Assembly: GCA_902565595.1 (NCBI GenBank)
Contig: CACFFD010000003.1
Location: 1 to 61,366 of the forward strand
Reading direction: 5' to 3'
DNA from: Actinomycetota bacterium
GTDB lineage: Bacteria > Actinomycetota > Acidimicrobiia > Acidimicrobiales > UBA8592
Length of the DNA: 61,366 nt
How positions within the stretch are numbered: position 1 is the first letter of the stretch; the number at the start of each line of letters is the position of its first letter. The notes under the pieces are model-generated. The model was given only the letters and a program-made list of their open reading frames with translations. It was not told the DNA's origin and searched no databases. Shown here piece by piece: positions 51,512 through 61,366 of this stretch. The position numbers and the translations under genes are program-made.

Positions 51512-52827
51512 GTATTCCACTAATCACTACCAGCCGCTGGAATATTGAAGATGGACATACCCTTGAGGGCTATTTAAGAACGGGGGGGTATCAAGGCCTA
51601 CGTCGAGCTCTTGAAATGACACCTGCTCAAGTTCATGAAGAGGTAAAAAAAGCATCGCTCCTTGGACGTGGAGGTGCCGGTTTTCCAGCTGGAATAAAGT
51701 GGGGCTTTCTCCCTCCAGACGTCTGGCCCCGCTATCTAGTGGTCAATGGCGATGAATCAGAACCAGGGACATACAAGGACAGGCTCCTCATCGAACGTGA
51801 CCCTCACCAATTAATAGAAGGTTGCGTAATAACCTGTTTCGCTTTGGGTCTATCACAGTGCTTCCTCTATGTCAGAGGCGAAATGGCACATGGACAGGAA
51901 CGAATCGCTTCTGCACTAAACGAAGCGTATGAACATGGATATGTTGGTAGAAATATTCTCGGTACAGAGTTATCAGTAGATGTCGTTCTGCACTGGGGCG
52001 CAGGCGCATACATCGTTGGAGAAGAAACAGCTCTAATTGAAAGCCTTGAAGGTAATCGAGGCATGCCTCGATTAAAACCTCCGTATTTCCCTGCTTCCAT
52101 TGGACTCTACGGTAAGCCGACAATTGTGAATAACGTTGAAACGCTTTCAAACATCCCATGGATTGTCGAACATGGAGGAGATGCTTTCGCAAAAATAGGA
52201 GCCGAGCAATCTACAGGGACAAGAATCTTTGCAGTCTCAGGTCACGTTCGAAACCCTGGAGTATTTGAAGTCGAATTTGGAACAACGACTTTCCGGGATC
52301 TCATTATGGGAGACCAATATGCTGGCGGCATTCGAGATGGCAATACAATAAAGGCATTTATCCCAGGAGGAGCTTCAGCTCCTTGGTTCTTCGAAGAACA
52401 CTTAGATACACCATTAGAAAAAACAACAGTCGACAATGAAGGATCCATGCTTGGCTCTGGAGCAGTCGTAGTCATGGACGAAACAACCGACATCGTCAAA
52501 GCATGTCACAATGTAGTTCGGTTCTTCTCTCGAGAGTCGTGCGGAAAATGCACACCCTGCAGGGAAGGAACTAACTGGCTAGAAAAAATACTAGATCGAA
52601 TTCTCAACGGATACGGCCGCCCTGAGGACATAGATCTACTTCTCGACGTGTGTGACAATATAAGCCCAGGCATCTCATGGCCCCCTAAACAGACAACGAT
52701 ATGCCCGCTAGGGCCATCAGCAGTATCCCCAATCGCCTCTGCCCTCAAACGCTACAGGTCAGAGTTCGATGCCTATATTACATCAAATACAGACACCCCA
52801 GTCACAGTTAACGGGGGACCGGCATGA
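51508..52827 (+). CDS. nuoF: NADH-quinone oxidoreductase subunit F
   Basis: The 439-residue NADH/FMN subunit shows GRGGAGFPAGIKWGF (NADH site), VNGDESEPGTYKDR (FMN), GAGAYIVGEETALI and ESCGKCTPCREG plus a later Cys in TICPLG for the N3 4Fe-4S cluster. It is where NADH delivers its electrons. It overlaps nuoG by 4 bases. Confidence 0.97.
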   Translation: MSIPLITTSRWNIEDGHTLEGYLRTGGYQGLRRALEMTPAQVHEEVKKASLLGRGGAGFPAGIKWGFLPPDVWPRYLVVNGDESEPGTYKDRLLIERDPHQLIEGCVITCFALGLSQCFLYVRGEMAHGQERIASALNEAYEHGYVGRNILGTELSVDVVLHWGAGAYIVGEETALIESLEGNRGMPRLKPPYFPASIGLYGKPTIVNNVETLSNIPWIVEHGGDAFAKIGAEQSTGTRIFAVSGHVRNPGVFEVEFGTTTFRDLIMGDQYAGGIRDGNTIKAFIPGGASAPWFFEEHLDTPLEKTTVDNEGSMLGSGAVVVMDETTDIVKACHNVVRFFSRESCGKCTPCREGTNWLEKILDRILNGYGRPEDIDLLLDVCDNISPGISWPPKQTTICPLGPSAVSPIASALKRYRSEFDAYITSNTDTPVTVNGGPA

Positions 52828-55334
52828 CAGAGATTCAACAAGACTCGGACCTTATTTCCGTAACCATTGACGGACAAGAGGTAAAAGTAAAATCAGGAGA
52901 AGTACTTATCGATGCTTGTGAGGAAGCTGGAGTTGATATTCCAAGATTTTGCTACCACAAACGTATGAGCCAAGTCGGTATGTGCCGAATGTGTATCGTG
53001 GAAGTCGATACCGGACGTGGCCCTTCACTACAACCAAGCTGCATGATGGATGTTAGCGAAGGCATGGTAATTGACACCCAATCTGAAGAAATCAAAAAGA
53101 TTCAAGATGGAGTGCTCGAGTTCCTTCTAATAAATCACCCACTGGACTGCCCAGTATGTGACAAAGGAGGAGAATGCCCTCTACAAGATCAAACTATGGC
53201 GTATGGGCCTGGCGAAACCCGTTTCGTGGAAGAAAAAAGACACTTTGAGAAACCCATACCCATTAATGACAATGTCTATCTTGACCGTGAACGATGCATT
53301 CTTTGCGACCGCTGTACACGCTTCGCAGACGAAGTTGTGGGTGACCCCTTAATCCAATTTATTGATCGCGGAAACTCCACACAAGTTAATACTTTTCCCG
53401 AAGACCCATTTGCTTCTTACTTCAGCGGAAATATTGTTCAGCTCTGTCCTGTAGGAGCCTTAACGGCAAAACCATACCGCTTTAAAGCCCGCCCATGGGA
53501 CTTAGAAGAAATTGAATCAACCTACCCTAACCCGCTAGGGGACCGTATAGTAGTTCAATCCTCACGCGATCAAGTATTGCGCCTTCAAGGACTCGATAGT
53601 GAAGCCGTCAATTGGGGCTGGCTAAGTGACAAAGACCGTTTTTCATTTGAAGCATTCCAAAGCGAATACAGATTAGACAATCCACTTGTTCGAGGCGGTG
53701 GACTCAACAAAGCTGACAAATCCGGAACTGGCCTAGTTGCCTCATCATGGGCTGGAGCGATGAGCATAATCACCGAGTCGTTAAACGGGGCTGACCCTGA
53801 TCGTGTTGCTGTAATAGGAGGCGCTAGATTAACGAACGAATCCCAATACGCATGGGCCAAACTGGCAAAAGGAATTATAGGAACAGACCATGTCAGCGCT
53901 GACCTAGGGGATGATTTACAGCCCCATGTTCTCCTCGGATTGCCCAGAGCAACTATCTCAGAAGCATGCCAGCCTAACAATACAATCGTTCTTCTTACGC
54001 CTGACCTTAAAGAAGAGTATGGGACACTGTTCATACGTCTCAGGGATGCGGCCAAAAATCTAGGTGTCAAAATTATTGAACTTTCCCCCATGAGAACGGC
54101 ACTGTCAGCCGATGCAGCGGTTTCATTACACCCTCTACCTGGAGAAATTGGAAACGTCGTGCAAGCTATCACTACTGGCGATATTCCTCGAGAAATCGGA
54201 GGAATATCGGGGGAAGATCTTTCTTTAGCCCATTCCCACCTCAAAGACACGAATGTCTTCGTCATTGTGAGCCGCTCCTCCATGGGGCAGTCTGAAGAGC
54301 CAATTATCGAAGCACTCACGTCTCTTCAAGAAGTTGATAACTGTCGGTTCCTCCCTCTTGTACGTCGAGCGAACACCATGGGTGCTCTTGACATGGGGAT
54401 GGCACCAGGACTCCTCCCAGGGAGGAACACTCTAAGTTCCGGATCTTCAGTATTTTCTGACATTTGGCCAAATCTGCCCACAGAATCGGGTGCCAACACA
54501 AAACAAATACTCCAAAAAGCAGCGGATGGAGACATCGATACTCTTTTCCTTCTAGGAGCAGACCCATTAACAGATTTTCCAGATAAAGCACTAGCAAAAG
54601 CTGCCTTAGAAAGAACTAACACCATCATTTCGGTAGATCTATTTGTTACACCATCAGTTTATGAATCTGATGTTGTCCTACCTGCAGCCTCCTTTCTTGA
54701 AGCTGATGGGTCACATACAAATGTAGAAGGCCGCATAACCCCTATCCGCCAGAAAATTACTCCTCCGGGAACGGCAAGGCCAGATTGGATGATAGCTGCT
54801 GAAATATCTCACCGATTAGGACATGATCTAGGAGTTGACACTCCAGAAGACATCTGGGAAGAGCTCGGTTCGCGTTCTGCCGTTCATGGAGATCTTGATT
54901 ACAGAAAGTTGGATCATCTACCCGACGGCCATCTCATAACAGCAACAGGGCGCATTCCATTCATTCCAGCAGAGGAAAGGATAGAAACAAGGCCTGTTGA
55001 TTCCTACGCTATGAGGCTAATCCTAGGAAGAAGAATGTTTGACCAAGGAACAGTTACGCAAATGTCACCATCATTGACCCAATTAGCAGAAAAATCTGAA
55101 CTCAGAATCAATCAATATGATTTCGAACGATTAGGAATCATAGAAGGGGCACAGGTCGAAGTAAGTTCCGGAGGAGCAAGCATCTCCATCAGCGTGAAGG
55201 TGGACAATAGGGTACGGAGATCCTCAGCCTTGATTTATTCCAACCTAGAAGGCGCTGACCCACGCGAATTACTCATCGAAGGGGCTCACAGCATAGATAT
55301 ACGAATAGACCCCACGGTTAAGGAAAGCGCATGA
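52824..55334 (+). CDS. nuoG: NADH-quinone oxidoreductase subunit G
   Basis: The 836-residue protein has an N-terminal 2Fe-2S ferredoxin domain (PRFCYHKRMSQVGMCRMC), a His-Cys 4Fe-4S segment HPLDCPVCDKGGECPLQD, a 4Fe-4S segment RCILCDRCTRF with LCPVGAL, and a molybdopterin-oxidoreductase-like C-terminal domain without the cofactor. It carries electrons from NuoF towards NuoI. It is followed by nuoH with a 4-base overlap. Confidence 0.95.
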   Translation: MTEIQQDSDLISVTIDGQEVKVKSGEVLIDACEEAGVDIPRFCYHKRMSQVGMCRMCIVEVDTGRGPSLQPSCMMDVSEGMVIDTQSEEIKKIQDGVLEFLLINHPLDCPVCDKGGECPLQDQTMAYGPGETRFVEEKRHFEKPIPINDNVYLDRERCILCDRCTRFADEVVGDPLIQFIDRGNSTQVNTFPEDPFASYFSGNIVQLCPVGALTAKPYRFKARPWDLEEIESTYPNPLGDRIVVQSSRDQVLRLQGLDSEAVNWGWLSDKDRFSFEAFQSEYRLDNPLVRGGGLNKADKSGTGLVASSWAGAMSIITESLNGADPDRVAVIGGARLTNESQYAWAKLAKGIIGTDHVSADLGDDLQPHVLLGLPRATISEACQPNNTIVLLTPDLKEEYGTLFIRLRDAAKNLGVKIIELSPMRTALSADAAVSLHPLPGEIGNVVQAITTGDIPREIGGISGEDLSLAHSHLKDTNVFVIVSRSSMGQSEEPIIEALTSLQEVDNCRFLPLVRRANTMGALDMGMAPGLLPGRNTLSSGSSVFSDIWPNLPTESGANTKQILQKAADGDIDTLFLLGADPLTDFPDKALAKAALERTNTIISVDLFVTPSVYESDVVLPAASFLEADGSHTNVEGRITPIRQKITPPGTARPDWMIAAEISHRLGHDLGVDTPEDIWEELGSRSAVHGDLDYRKLDHLPDGHLITATGRIPFIPAEERIETRPVDSYAMRLILGRRMFDQGTVTQMSPSLTQLAEKSELRINQYDFERLGIIEGAQVEVSSGGASISISVKVDNRVRRSSALIYSNLEGADPRELLIEGAHSIDIRIDPTVKESA

Positions 55335-56557
55335 TCTTCAGTGGATTAGACCCTCTCTTCTTGGGCGATGCTGGGACATTTGAAATGCTCCTTATTGTTC
55401 TGCTCAAGGTACTTGTCGCATTCGCACTGCTTCTAGTATCCGTGATGCTTTATATCTGGTGGATGAGAAAATTTATAAGCGCTATGCAAAACAGAATCGG
55501 TCCAAGCAGAGCCGGTCCATTTGGTATTTTGCAAACACTCGCAGATGGCATCAAACTTTTCTTCAAAGAAGACCTGATTCCTAGTAAATCCGACAAATTT
55601 GTATTTAAACTCGCCCCATTCTTTTCACTAGTTCCCGCCCTGCTGGTGTTCTGTGTAGTTCCTGTCGCAGGGGACTTCAGTAGCGGTGGCGATGGAACAG
55701 TTACTTGGTTTGGGAACGAGACATTTGTTCAAGTTGCTGACCCCCACGTGGGCATCCTCTTTGTTTTAGCAATGTCCTCCATAGCGGTCTACGGGATAAT
55801 GCTTGCCGGATGGTCATCTGGGTCAAAATACCCTCTTCTCGGTTCAGTCCGAGCATCGGCACAAATGGTAAGTTACGAAGCTGCACTCGGGTTGGCCTTA
55901 ATCGCTGTTTTACTTAAGAGTGGGACGCTATCAACTCACGATATAGCTCTCCAGCAAAACGGAGGAATCACAGATTGGGGCCTCGTAGTTACAGGATTCG
56001 TTCCATTTATTATTTTCTTTATCGCAACTACTGCCGAATTAAATTCACCTCCATTTGACCTAGTAGAGGCCGAGCAAGAATTAGTCGGTGGTTTCCACAC
56101 TGAATACAGCTCGATAAGATTCGCTCTTTTCTTCATGGCAGAATTCATGAATGTAATCACTATGTCCGCTGTTATGGTGACTCTCTTTTTCGGAGGTCCA
56201 AGCGGATACTATCCGAGCTTTGGCCCTGCTTGGCTTTGGGGTCTTTTATGGTTTGTTGGCAAAGTATTCATATTTGTGTCTGTCTTTGTCTGGATGAGAG
56301 GAACCCTCCCTCGACCACGTTACGACCAACTAATGGACCTAGGTTGGAAGCTACTGATACCACTAGCTCTAGGTTGGGTACTGCTTATAGCAGCTCTTGA
56401 TATTTTCGATGACAGGGGATTCGGTAGCGGACCAGCCCAAATACTCATTGCAGCGATCTGTGTAGTCGCCATATTGGCCTTTGGCGCCTTGCTCATGATC
56501 GCCATTCTCAAAGGACAAAAGAAAAGAGAGCAAGAAGGTGAAGAGGTCTTCGGATGA
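55331..56557 (+). CDS. nuoH: NADH-quinone oxidoreductase subunit H
   Basis: The 408-residue membrane protein has the subunit 1 signatures MQNRIGPSRAGPFGILQTLADGIKLFFKED and TTAELNSPPFDLVEAEQELVGGFHTEYS, both in the quinone-channel loops. It has about eight helices. It links the quinone site to the antiporter-like subunits. Confidence 0.97.
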   Translation: MIFSGLDPLFLGDAGTFEMLLIVLLKVLVAFALLLVSVMLYIWWMRKFISAMQNRIGPSRAGPFGILQTLADGIKLFFKEDLIPSKSDKFVFKLAPFFSLVPALLVFCVVPVAGDFSSGGDGTVTWFGNETFVQVADPHVGILFVLAMSSIAVYGIMLAGWSSGSKYPLLGSVRASAQMVSYEAALGLALIAVLLKSGTLSTHDIALQQNGGITDWGLVVTGFVPFIIFFIATTAELNSPPFDLVEAEQELVGGFHTEYSSIRFALFFMAEFMNVITMSAVMVTLFFGGPSGYYPSFGPAWLWGLLWFVGKVFIFVSVFVWMRGTLPRPRYDQLMDLGWKLLIPLALGWVLLIAALDIFDDRGFGSGPAQILIAAICVVAILAFGALLMIAILKGQKKREQEGEEVFG

Positions 56558-56609
56558 AACATCTAATGAACGAATTGCCTATAACAAGACTAGGAAAAGG
56601 TTTTAACCT

Positions 56610-57272
56610 ATGAGCATTCTTAATTTCTTTAAAGGCTTTGCCGTTACCTTTGGCAAACTTAACCATGCATCAAAATCAGGGAAAGTCGTCACAACAGAAT
56701 ACCCAGAAGAGAAACGCTCAAAACCAGCCCGCCTCCACGGACGCCATGTGCTCAACAAATATGAAGACGGAATGGAGAAATGCATAGGGTGTGAATTATG
56801 CGCTAGCGTCTGCCCAGCCAACTGCATATACGTCAGAGGGGCAGACAATGATCTAGAAAACCCCACCTCGCCAGGTGAGCGCTTTGGTTTCATATACGAA
56901 ATCAATTATTTGAGGTGCATCCATTGTGACCTTTGCGTCGAAGCCTGTCCGACACAGGCCATAACAGAAACCAAATTGTTCGAATTCTCATTTATGGACA
57001 GAGAACAAGCCATCTATACCAAAGATGAGCTTGTAGTCGCAGATGACGGAAAGCCACAAAATCTACCTTGGGAAGATTGGCGACAAGGAGAGGATGAACA
57101 TACATCGGAATGGATGAGAGCAACATCCCCATCCGGTTCAGCTGATTTCGTAGGTTTAGTCCAGTGGGCCGGAGAATTAGGTTACGGTACCCGGAAACCA
57201 GAAAGCAGCCAGGGGCCAAACAACAGCAGCGAAACAGCGCCCGAACTCTCACCAGAAGAAGAGGTTCACTAA
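56610..57272 (+). CDS. nuoI: NADH-quinone oxidoreductase subunit I
   Basis: The 220-residue peripheral protein carries two 4Fe-4S motifs, CIGCELCASVCPANC near residue 54 and CIHCDLCVEACPTQA near residue 104 (N6a and N6b). The acidic C-terminal tail is longer than in E. coli NuoI. A 52-base gap separates it from nuoH and its stop overlaps the nuoJ start. Confidence 0.95.
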   Translation: MSILNFFKGFAVTFGKLNHASKSGKVVTTEYPEEKRSKPARLHGRHVLNKYEDGMEKCIGCELCASVCPANCIYVRGADNDLENPTSPGERFGFIYEINYLRCIHCDLCVEACPTQAITETKLFEFSFMDREQAIYTKDELVVADDGKPQNLPWEDWRQGEDEHTSEWMRATSPSGSADFVGLVQWAGELGYGTRKPESSQGPNNSSETAPELSPEEEVH

Positions 57273-58018
57273 TGGAAGCTGTGACTTTCTTTATAGCTGC
57301 CGGAGTAGCTCTAGCCGGAGCTTGTGGTGTAGTTCTATTTAAAAACCCTGTGCACGCAGCGTTGTCGCTTGTAGGAACACTCTTCGGGGTAGCTATTCAC
57401 TTTATTAATCTCGAAGCTTATTTTTTAGCAGCAGTACAAGTAATCGTCTATGCAGGGGCAATAGTTATCTTGTTCCTATTCGTAATCATGCTTCTCGGAG
57501 TTGACCGAGCTGAGAGCATACGAACGGAACCCATTATCGGACAACGTCACCTCGCGCTTCTAGCACTCGTAGCCCTCCTGACTTTTGGAGTGCTTATAGG
57601 GGTAGCTTCAAATGGAGAAGTTACTGGAGTGCCTCCTCAAGAAGCCACCTATTCGCCGTTAGAAGGGGGACTGTCAATAGACGAAGCGATAAAGGACAGT
57701 ACTGGAAAGACAATTGCCCCGAAAGAAAATATTCGTGAAGTTGGAAGATCACTGTTTTCAACAAGGTATGTTTTCGCACTTGAAATAACTGCTCTGCTTT
57801 TAACTATTGCTGTGATAGGAGCTGTTGTCTTGACAAGAAGACCTAAAGGAGAACCAGAACCTCTTCCAGAAGATGACCCACCTTCAATTATTCGAAGTGC
57901 AGACAATGAGACCGACCTCCACTCAGCAACTAATGAGGATAATGGTTCGGTAGTTGATATGGAAGCGAACGAATCTGGAAAGAACTCTTCAGAAGAATTA
58001 GGAGTGTCCAGCGAATGA
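57272..58018 (+). CDS. nuoJ: NADH-quinone oxidoreductase subunit J
   Basis: From ATG 57272 (GAGG upstream, one-base overlap with nuoI) the 248-residue protein begins [20 protein letters not shown] and has five helices. The conserved third helix is [20 protein letters not shown]-terminal acidic tail of about 60 residues is not part of the usual family. The open frame to 57164 would overlap nuoI and is not preferred. Confidence 0.93.
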   Translation: MEAVTFFIAAGVALAGACGVVLFKNPVHAALSLVGTLFGVAIHFINLEAYFLAAVQVIVYAGAIVILFLFVIMLLGVDRAESIRTEPIIGQRHLALLALVALLTFGVLIGVASNGEVTGVPPQEATYSPLEGGLSIDEAIKDSTGKTIAPKENIREVGRSLFSTRYVFALEITALLLTIAVIGAVVLTRRPKGEPEPLPEDDPPSIIRSADNETDLHSATNEDNGSVVDMEANESGKNSSEELGVSSE

Positions 58019-58332
58019 TTTTAGGACTTTCAATTGGGCCAGAATACTACCTTGCTCTTTCAGCGCTTCTCTTCACAATCGGTGCTGGCGGCCTTCTAAT
58101 ACGCCGTAACCCGTTGGTCATGTTCATGTGCATTGAATTAATGCTAAATGCGGCAAACCTTGCTTTTATTAGCTTCGGTAAAGAAATGGGTGACCTTGGC
58201 GGACAGCTATCTGTACTTTTCGTCCTCGTTGTTGCAGCAGCTGAGGTGGTAATAGGTTTAGCTATAGTCGTCGCAGTGATGCGAAGAAGGCCGAAAGCTT
58301 CAGTGGATGAAGTTTCGGTATTGAGGGGATAG
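58015..58332 (+). CDS. nuoK: NADH-quinone oxidoreductase subunit K
   Basis: The 105-residue, three-helix protein has the conserved glutamates in [14 protein letters not shown] and [15 protein letters not shown], which take part in proton transfer. It overlaps nuoJ by 4 bases and is 2 bases before nuoL. Confidence 0.96.
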   Translation: MILGLSIGPEYYLALSALLFTIGAGGLLIRRNPLVMFMCIELMLNAANLAFISFGKEMGDLGGQLSVLFVLVVAAAEVVIGLAIVVAVMRRRPKASVDEVSVLRG

Positions 58333-58334
58333 TT

Positions 58335-60260
58335 ATGACCAGTCTTGTATGGCTCATTCCCGGACTCCCACTAATTGGGTTCACGTTTCTTTTGCTATTT
58401 GGAAGACGCCTTGGCGAACCTCAGGCAGGATGGCTAGCTACGGCAGCTGTCTCTGGATCCTTCCTTTCAGCAGTAGTAGTTTTCTTCGGGCTAGCAACAA
58501 AACCGCCCGAAGAAAGAGTCTATGAAATAACTCTTTTTGAATGGATTCCATCAGGAGAACTGTCCGTCGGACTCGGTTTTCTCGCTGACCCCTTATCAAT
58601 TGCTATGGCCCTATTTGTAACCGGAGTAGGAGCGCTTATACATATGTATGCAATCGGTTACATGCATGGAGACCCAAAATTTTCAAAGTTTTTCCTCTAC
58701 CTCAACCTATTCGTCTTCGCAATGCTCATGCTTGTGCTTGGAGATAACCTTCTTATCACTTTCCTAGGCTGGGAAGGTGTTGGTGCTTGCTCGTATTTCC
58801 TCATTTCCTTCTGGCACGAAGAGCCTGCCAATGCAACTGCAGGTAAAAAAGCATTCGTAACAAATCGAGTTGGCGATTGGGGTTTCATGATCGCAATGTT
58901 CCTTCTTTTCTTCAATATCGGATCATTGAAATACAGTGATATTTTCTCCTCGGTCATTCAAGCTGATGCACTAACCCAAACCACAGCTACGGCAATAGTA
59001 GCGATGCTTTTCATAGGAGCTGCAGGAAAATCAGCCCAATTTCCTTTATACCTATGGCTTCCCGATGCTATGGCAGGACCAACACCAGTTTCGGCTCTCA
59101 TTCACGCGGCAACGATGGTTACATCAGGTGTGTACCTCCTAACACGAATGAATCCAGTACTAGCGGAAGCTGCAGGATGGTCCACTGATCTAATTTGGAT
59201 AGTAGGACTCTTCACTGCACTATTTGCCGCCACCGCCGCAGTAGCACAAAACGATATTAAAAAGGTCCTTGCCTACTCAACAGTTAGTCAACTTGGATTC
59301 ATGTTCGTAGCAGTCGGATCCGGCCTATATGTCGCTGCTATTTTTCATATGATCACCCATGCTTTCTTCAAGGCGCTTTTATTCCTTGGAGCCGGATCTG
59401 TCATACATGGAATGCACCATGAACAAGATATGCGAAAGTATGGGGGACTCAAAAAAGCGATGCCCATCACCGCATTCACTTTTATCATTGGCTGGTTAGC
59501 TATAGCAGGAATACCACCCTTCTCTGGCTTCTGGTCAAAAGATGAGGTCCTTTTGGCAGCATGGAACGAAAATAAAGTCGCATGGGTAATGCTTCTCATA
59601 GCAGCTGTAATGACTGCTTTCTACATGAGCAGATTAGTGTTCATGACGTTCTTAGGAGAAAAGAGGTGGGCCGCTACAGAAGAAGAAACTGATGGCGAAG
59701 AAACGGAGAAACATGAAATCACACCTCATGAGTCACCAGTAGTTATGTGGCTACCTCTCGTTTTGCTCTCAGGCCTCGCGGCAATTGCAGGACTTCTGAA
59801 TTTACCCTTCAGCCACGATACAAAGCACCTTGAAAAATGGCTTGAGCCTATCCTTTTCGGTAACGAGGTGCATGTTACAGCTTCCGGACAGACCAAATGG
59901 ATCCTTGCAATACTTGCAATACTCGGCGCCAGCATAGGTGTGATCGCTGCCGTATTTGTATATCTAAAGAAACGCATCGCCACAAACAAAATTGAACACC
60001 CAATTCTCGAAGAGGCATGGAAATTTGATTCGATGGTAAGCCAATTTATGGGCAGGTCAGGAAGAAAAAGTTTTGAAGCAACCACATGGTTTGACCAAAA
60101 CATCATTGATGGCGCAGTAAATGGCGTAGGGAAAATAACACAAAGAGTTAGCACTCGATTAAGAAGTGCTCAAACAGGCCTCATAAGAAGTTATGCACTG
60201 GGCATGGTGATCGGGGCTGTCGCAATCATTGCATACTTCGTTTCCAGGATGGGGTTCTGA
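58335..60260 (+). CDS. nuoL: NADH-quinone oxidoreductase subunit L
   Basis: The 641-residue antiporter-like subunit has about 15 helices with the proton-channel stretches LGWEGVGACSYFLISFW, GAAGKSAQFPLYLWLPDAMAGPTPVSALIHAATMV and KKVLAYSTVSQLGFMFVAVG. The C-terminal region with the lateral helix is present. The stop overlaps the nuoM start (TGATG). Confidence 0.96.
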   Translation: MTSLVWLIPGLPLIGFTFLLLFGRRLGEPQAGWLATAAVSGSFLSAVVVFFGLATKPPEERVYEITLFEWIPSGELSVGLGFLADPLSIAMALFVTGVGALIHMYAIGYMHGDPKFSKFFLYLNLFVFAMLMLVLGDNLLITFLGWEGVGACSYFLISFWHEEPANATAGKKAFVTNRVGDWGFMIAMFLLFFNIGSLKYSDIFSSVIQADALTQTTATAIVAMLFIGAAGKSAQFPLYLWLPDAMAGPTPVSALIHAATMVTSGVYLLTRMNPVLAEAAGWSTDLIWIVGLFTALFAATAAVAQNDIKKVLAYSTVSQLGFMFVAVGSGLYVAAIFHMITHAFFKALLFLGAGSVIHGMHHEQDMRKYGGLKKAMPITAFTFIIGWLAIAGIPPFSGFWSKDEVLLAAWNENKVAWVMLLIAAVMTAFYMSRLVFMTFLGEKRWAATEEETDGEETEKHEITPHESPVVMWLPLVLLSGLAAIAGLLNLPFSHDTKHLEKWLEPILFGNEVHVTASGQTKWILAILAILGASIGVIAAVFVYLKKRIATNKIEHPILEEAWKFDSMVSQFMGRSGRKSFEATTWFDQNIIDGAVNGVGKITQRVSTRLRSAQTGLIRSYALGMVIGAVAIIAYFVSRMGF

Positions 60261-61366
60261 TGGCTCCCCTAAACTTCCTCGCAGCAGTGTCATCCCAACC
60301 GACATTTCCAGTGATACCCGCGCTCGTACTCCTACCAGTTTTTGGAGCAATTGCTGTAGCCCTTACACCAAATGCCCGTGTCGGCCTGCACAAAATGTTA
60401 GCCACTATCTTTACCGGCGTTACAGGAGCGATCTCGGTTTGGTTGCTAACCGATTTTGAAACGAACAGCGAGTTCCAATTTCTTTCCCAACAGTCATGGA
60501 TCAAGAGTCTCGGTATTGAATGGTTCGCCGGAATCGATGGAATCTCGCTCTTCTTAGTAGTCCTAACCGGACTACTATTTCCATTCGTTATCGTTGCGAT
60601 AAATCCCAGTCATGACCACAAGGCCTACTACATCTGGATTCAACTGCTCCAGACAGGATGCATGGGCGTCTTCGTATCTTTAGACCTCTTCATGTTCTTT
60701 GTTTTCTTCGAAATTGTTTTAATACCCATGTACTTCCTAATCGGGAAATGGGGCCATGCCAATGCTAAATATGCAGCAACAAAGTTCTTTCTTTACACAA
60801 TGTTCGGATCTGCCCTCATGCTCGTCAGTATCGTTTCCCTAGCTGTCCTACATTCACAGAATGCTGACTCCGACCTCACATTTAACTTATTAGAGATAGC
60901 AACAAACCCCGCTATCTCAACCAATACAGCAAGAATTCTTTTCCTTGGCTTCGTTATCGCTTTTGCTGTAAAGGTTCCCTTGTTCCCAGTGCACACATGG
61001 CTACCGGATGCGCATACTGAAGCACCAACCGCAGGTTCGGTCATTCTTGCAGGAGTTATGTTGAAACTCGGGACCTATGGCTTTATACGATTCGGCCTCT
61101 TTCTCTTCCCAGAGGCTTCCCACTTCTTCGCACCTCTCTTCCTAACGCTTGGAGTTATCGGAATCGTTTACGGCGCCATTGTGGCAACTATGCAAAAAGA
61201 CCTGAAACGATTAGTCGCTTACTCATCAATTGCGCACTTAGGATTCATCATCCTCGGTACGTTTGCGCTCAACACACAAGGCATACAAGGCGCCACCGTA
61301 CAAATGATCAATCACGGACTTTCAACTGGCGCTCTGTTCATGCTCGTTGGAATAATTTACGAACGA
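60260..61366 (+). CDS. nuoM: NADH-quinone oxidoreductase subunit M, cut by the window's right edge
   Basis: ATG 60260 overlaps the nuoL stop by one base. The frame then stays open for 369 codons to the end of the window. It begins MAPLNFLAAVSSQPTFPVIP and contains the antiporter motifs FVFFEIVLIPMYFLIGKWG, VKVPLFPVHTWLPDAHTEAP and DLKRLVAYSSIAHLGFIILG. The family is about 480-500 residues long, so roughly 120 residues are missing on the right, where nuoN would be expected next. Confidence 0.96.
   Translation, partial: MAPLNFLAAVSSQPTFPVIPALVLLPVFGAIAVALTPNARVGLHKMLATIFTGVTGAISVWLLTDFETNSEFQFLSQQSWIKSLGIEWFAGIDGISLFLVVLTGLLFPFVIVAINPSHDHKAYYIWIQLLQTGCMGVFVSLDLFMFFVFFEIVLIPMYFLIGKWGHANAKYAATKFFLYTMFGSALMLVSIVSLAVLHSQNADSDLTFNLLEIATNPAISTNTARILFLGFVIAFAVKVPLFPVHTWLPDAHTEAPTAGSVILAGVMLKLGTYGFIRFGLFLFPEASHFFAPLFLTLGVIGIVYGAIVATMQKDLKRLVAYSSIAHLGFIILGTFALNTQGIQGATVQMINHGLSTGALFMLVGIIYER

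Noticed and set aside
1-61366. CRISPR arrays, insertion sequences, prophage or integrase genes
   Set aside because: No array-like spaced repeats, transposase or integrase motifs were seen anywhere; the only tandem repeats are within coding regions.

Overview
The window is a gene-dense chromosomal segment (61,366 bases) from an actinobacterium with a moderate to low GC content. The call to Actinomycetota rests on a WhiB-family regulator, the clpS-DUF2017 pair, an MshA-type (mycothiol) glycosyltransferase followed by a YbjN-domain gene, proC followed by a small BldC/excisionase-like HTH gene, DUF4031, and an actinobacterial CtaF-like oxidase subunit. A marine Acidimicrobiia-like lineage is my best guess, from the compact layout and the respiratory gene set; this is inference, not a database result.

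Layout. 1-2500: the 3' part of a SulP transporter, a tRNA-Glu/Asp/Phe cluster, and DUF2017 and clpS. 2.5-15 kb: an FMN glutamate-synthase-like gene, ctaA and ctaB (heme O/A synthesis), then a long cytochrome oxidase locus. That locus opens with a COX1 paralogue lacking all metal-ligand histidines, a COX3-like paralogue and a CtaF-like protein with a His-rich tail. A normal caa3-type oxidase (coxB with fused cytochrome c, coxA, coxC, coxD) and ctaG follow. 15-33.5 kb: mixed housekeeping genes, including serS, an acyl-CoA synthetase, a probable selenocysteine-containing DsbA-family protein (in-frame TGA at the first Cys of CPWC), two crcB genes, pdxH, a frameshifted poly-gamma-glutamate-hydrolase-like gene, ccdA/tlpA, whiB, orn, dut, a GH3 lipoprotein, tRNA-Lys, a MoaD-like gene, mshA, proC and a SAM hydroxide adenosyltransferase. 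33.5-39 kb: hemA-hemC-hemD-hemB-hemL, the C5 pathway to uroporphyrinogen III. 39-41.5 kb: pgi and a c-type cytochrome on the minus strand. 42-48 kb: an unusual quinol-cytochrome c reductase operon (unknown membrane protein, dicluster ferredoxin, cytochrome b6-type protein, subunit-IV-type protein, Rieske, diheme cytochrome c, unknown membrane protein). 48-61.4 kb: nuoABCDEFGHIJKLM, with nuoM cut by the right edge.

Together these genes encode an almost complete aerobic respiratory chain (complex I, a bc complex and a caa3 oxidase) with its heme supply (hem genes, ctaA, ctaB) and assembly factors (ctaG, possibly ccdA/tlpA). The most interesting signals are the ligand-less oxidase module upstream of the real oxidase, the candidate selenoprotein that a standard gene caller would truncate, the ferredoxin and orphan membrane proteins inside the bc operon, and a short N-terminal IPxxLLERSxxAR motif shared by different cytochrome proteins.
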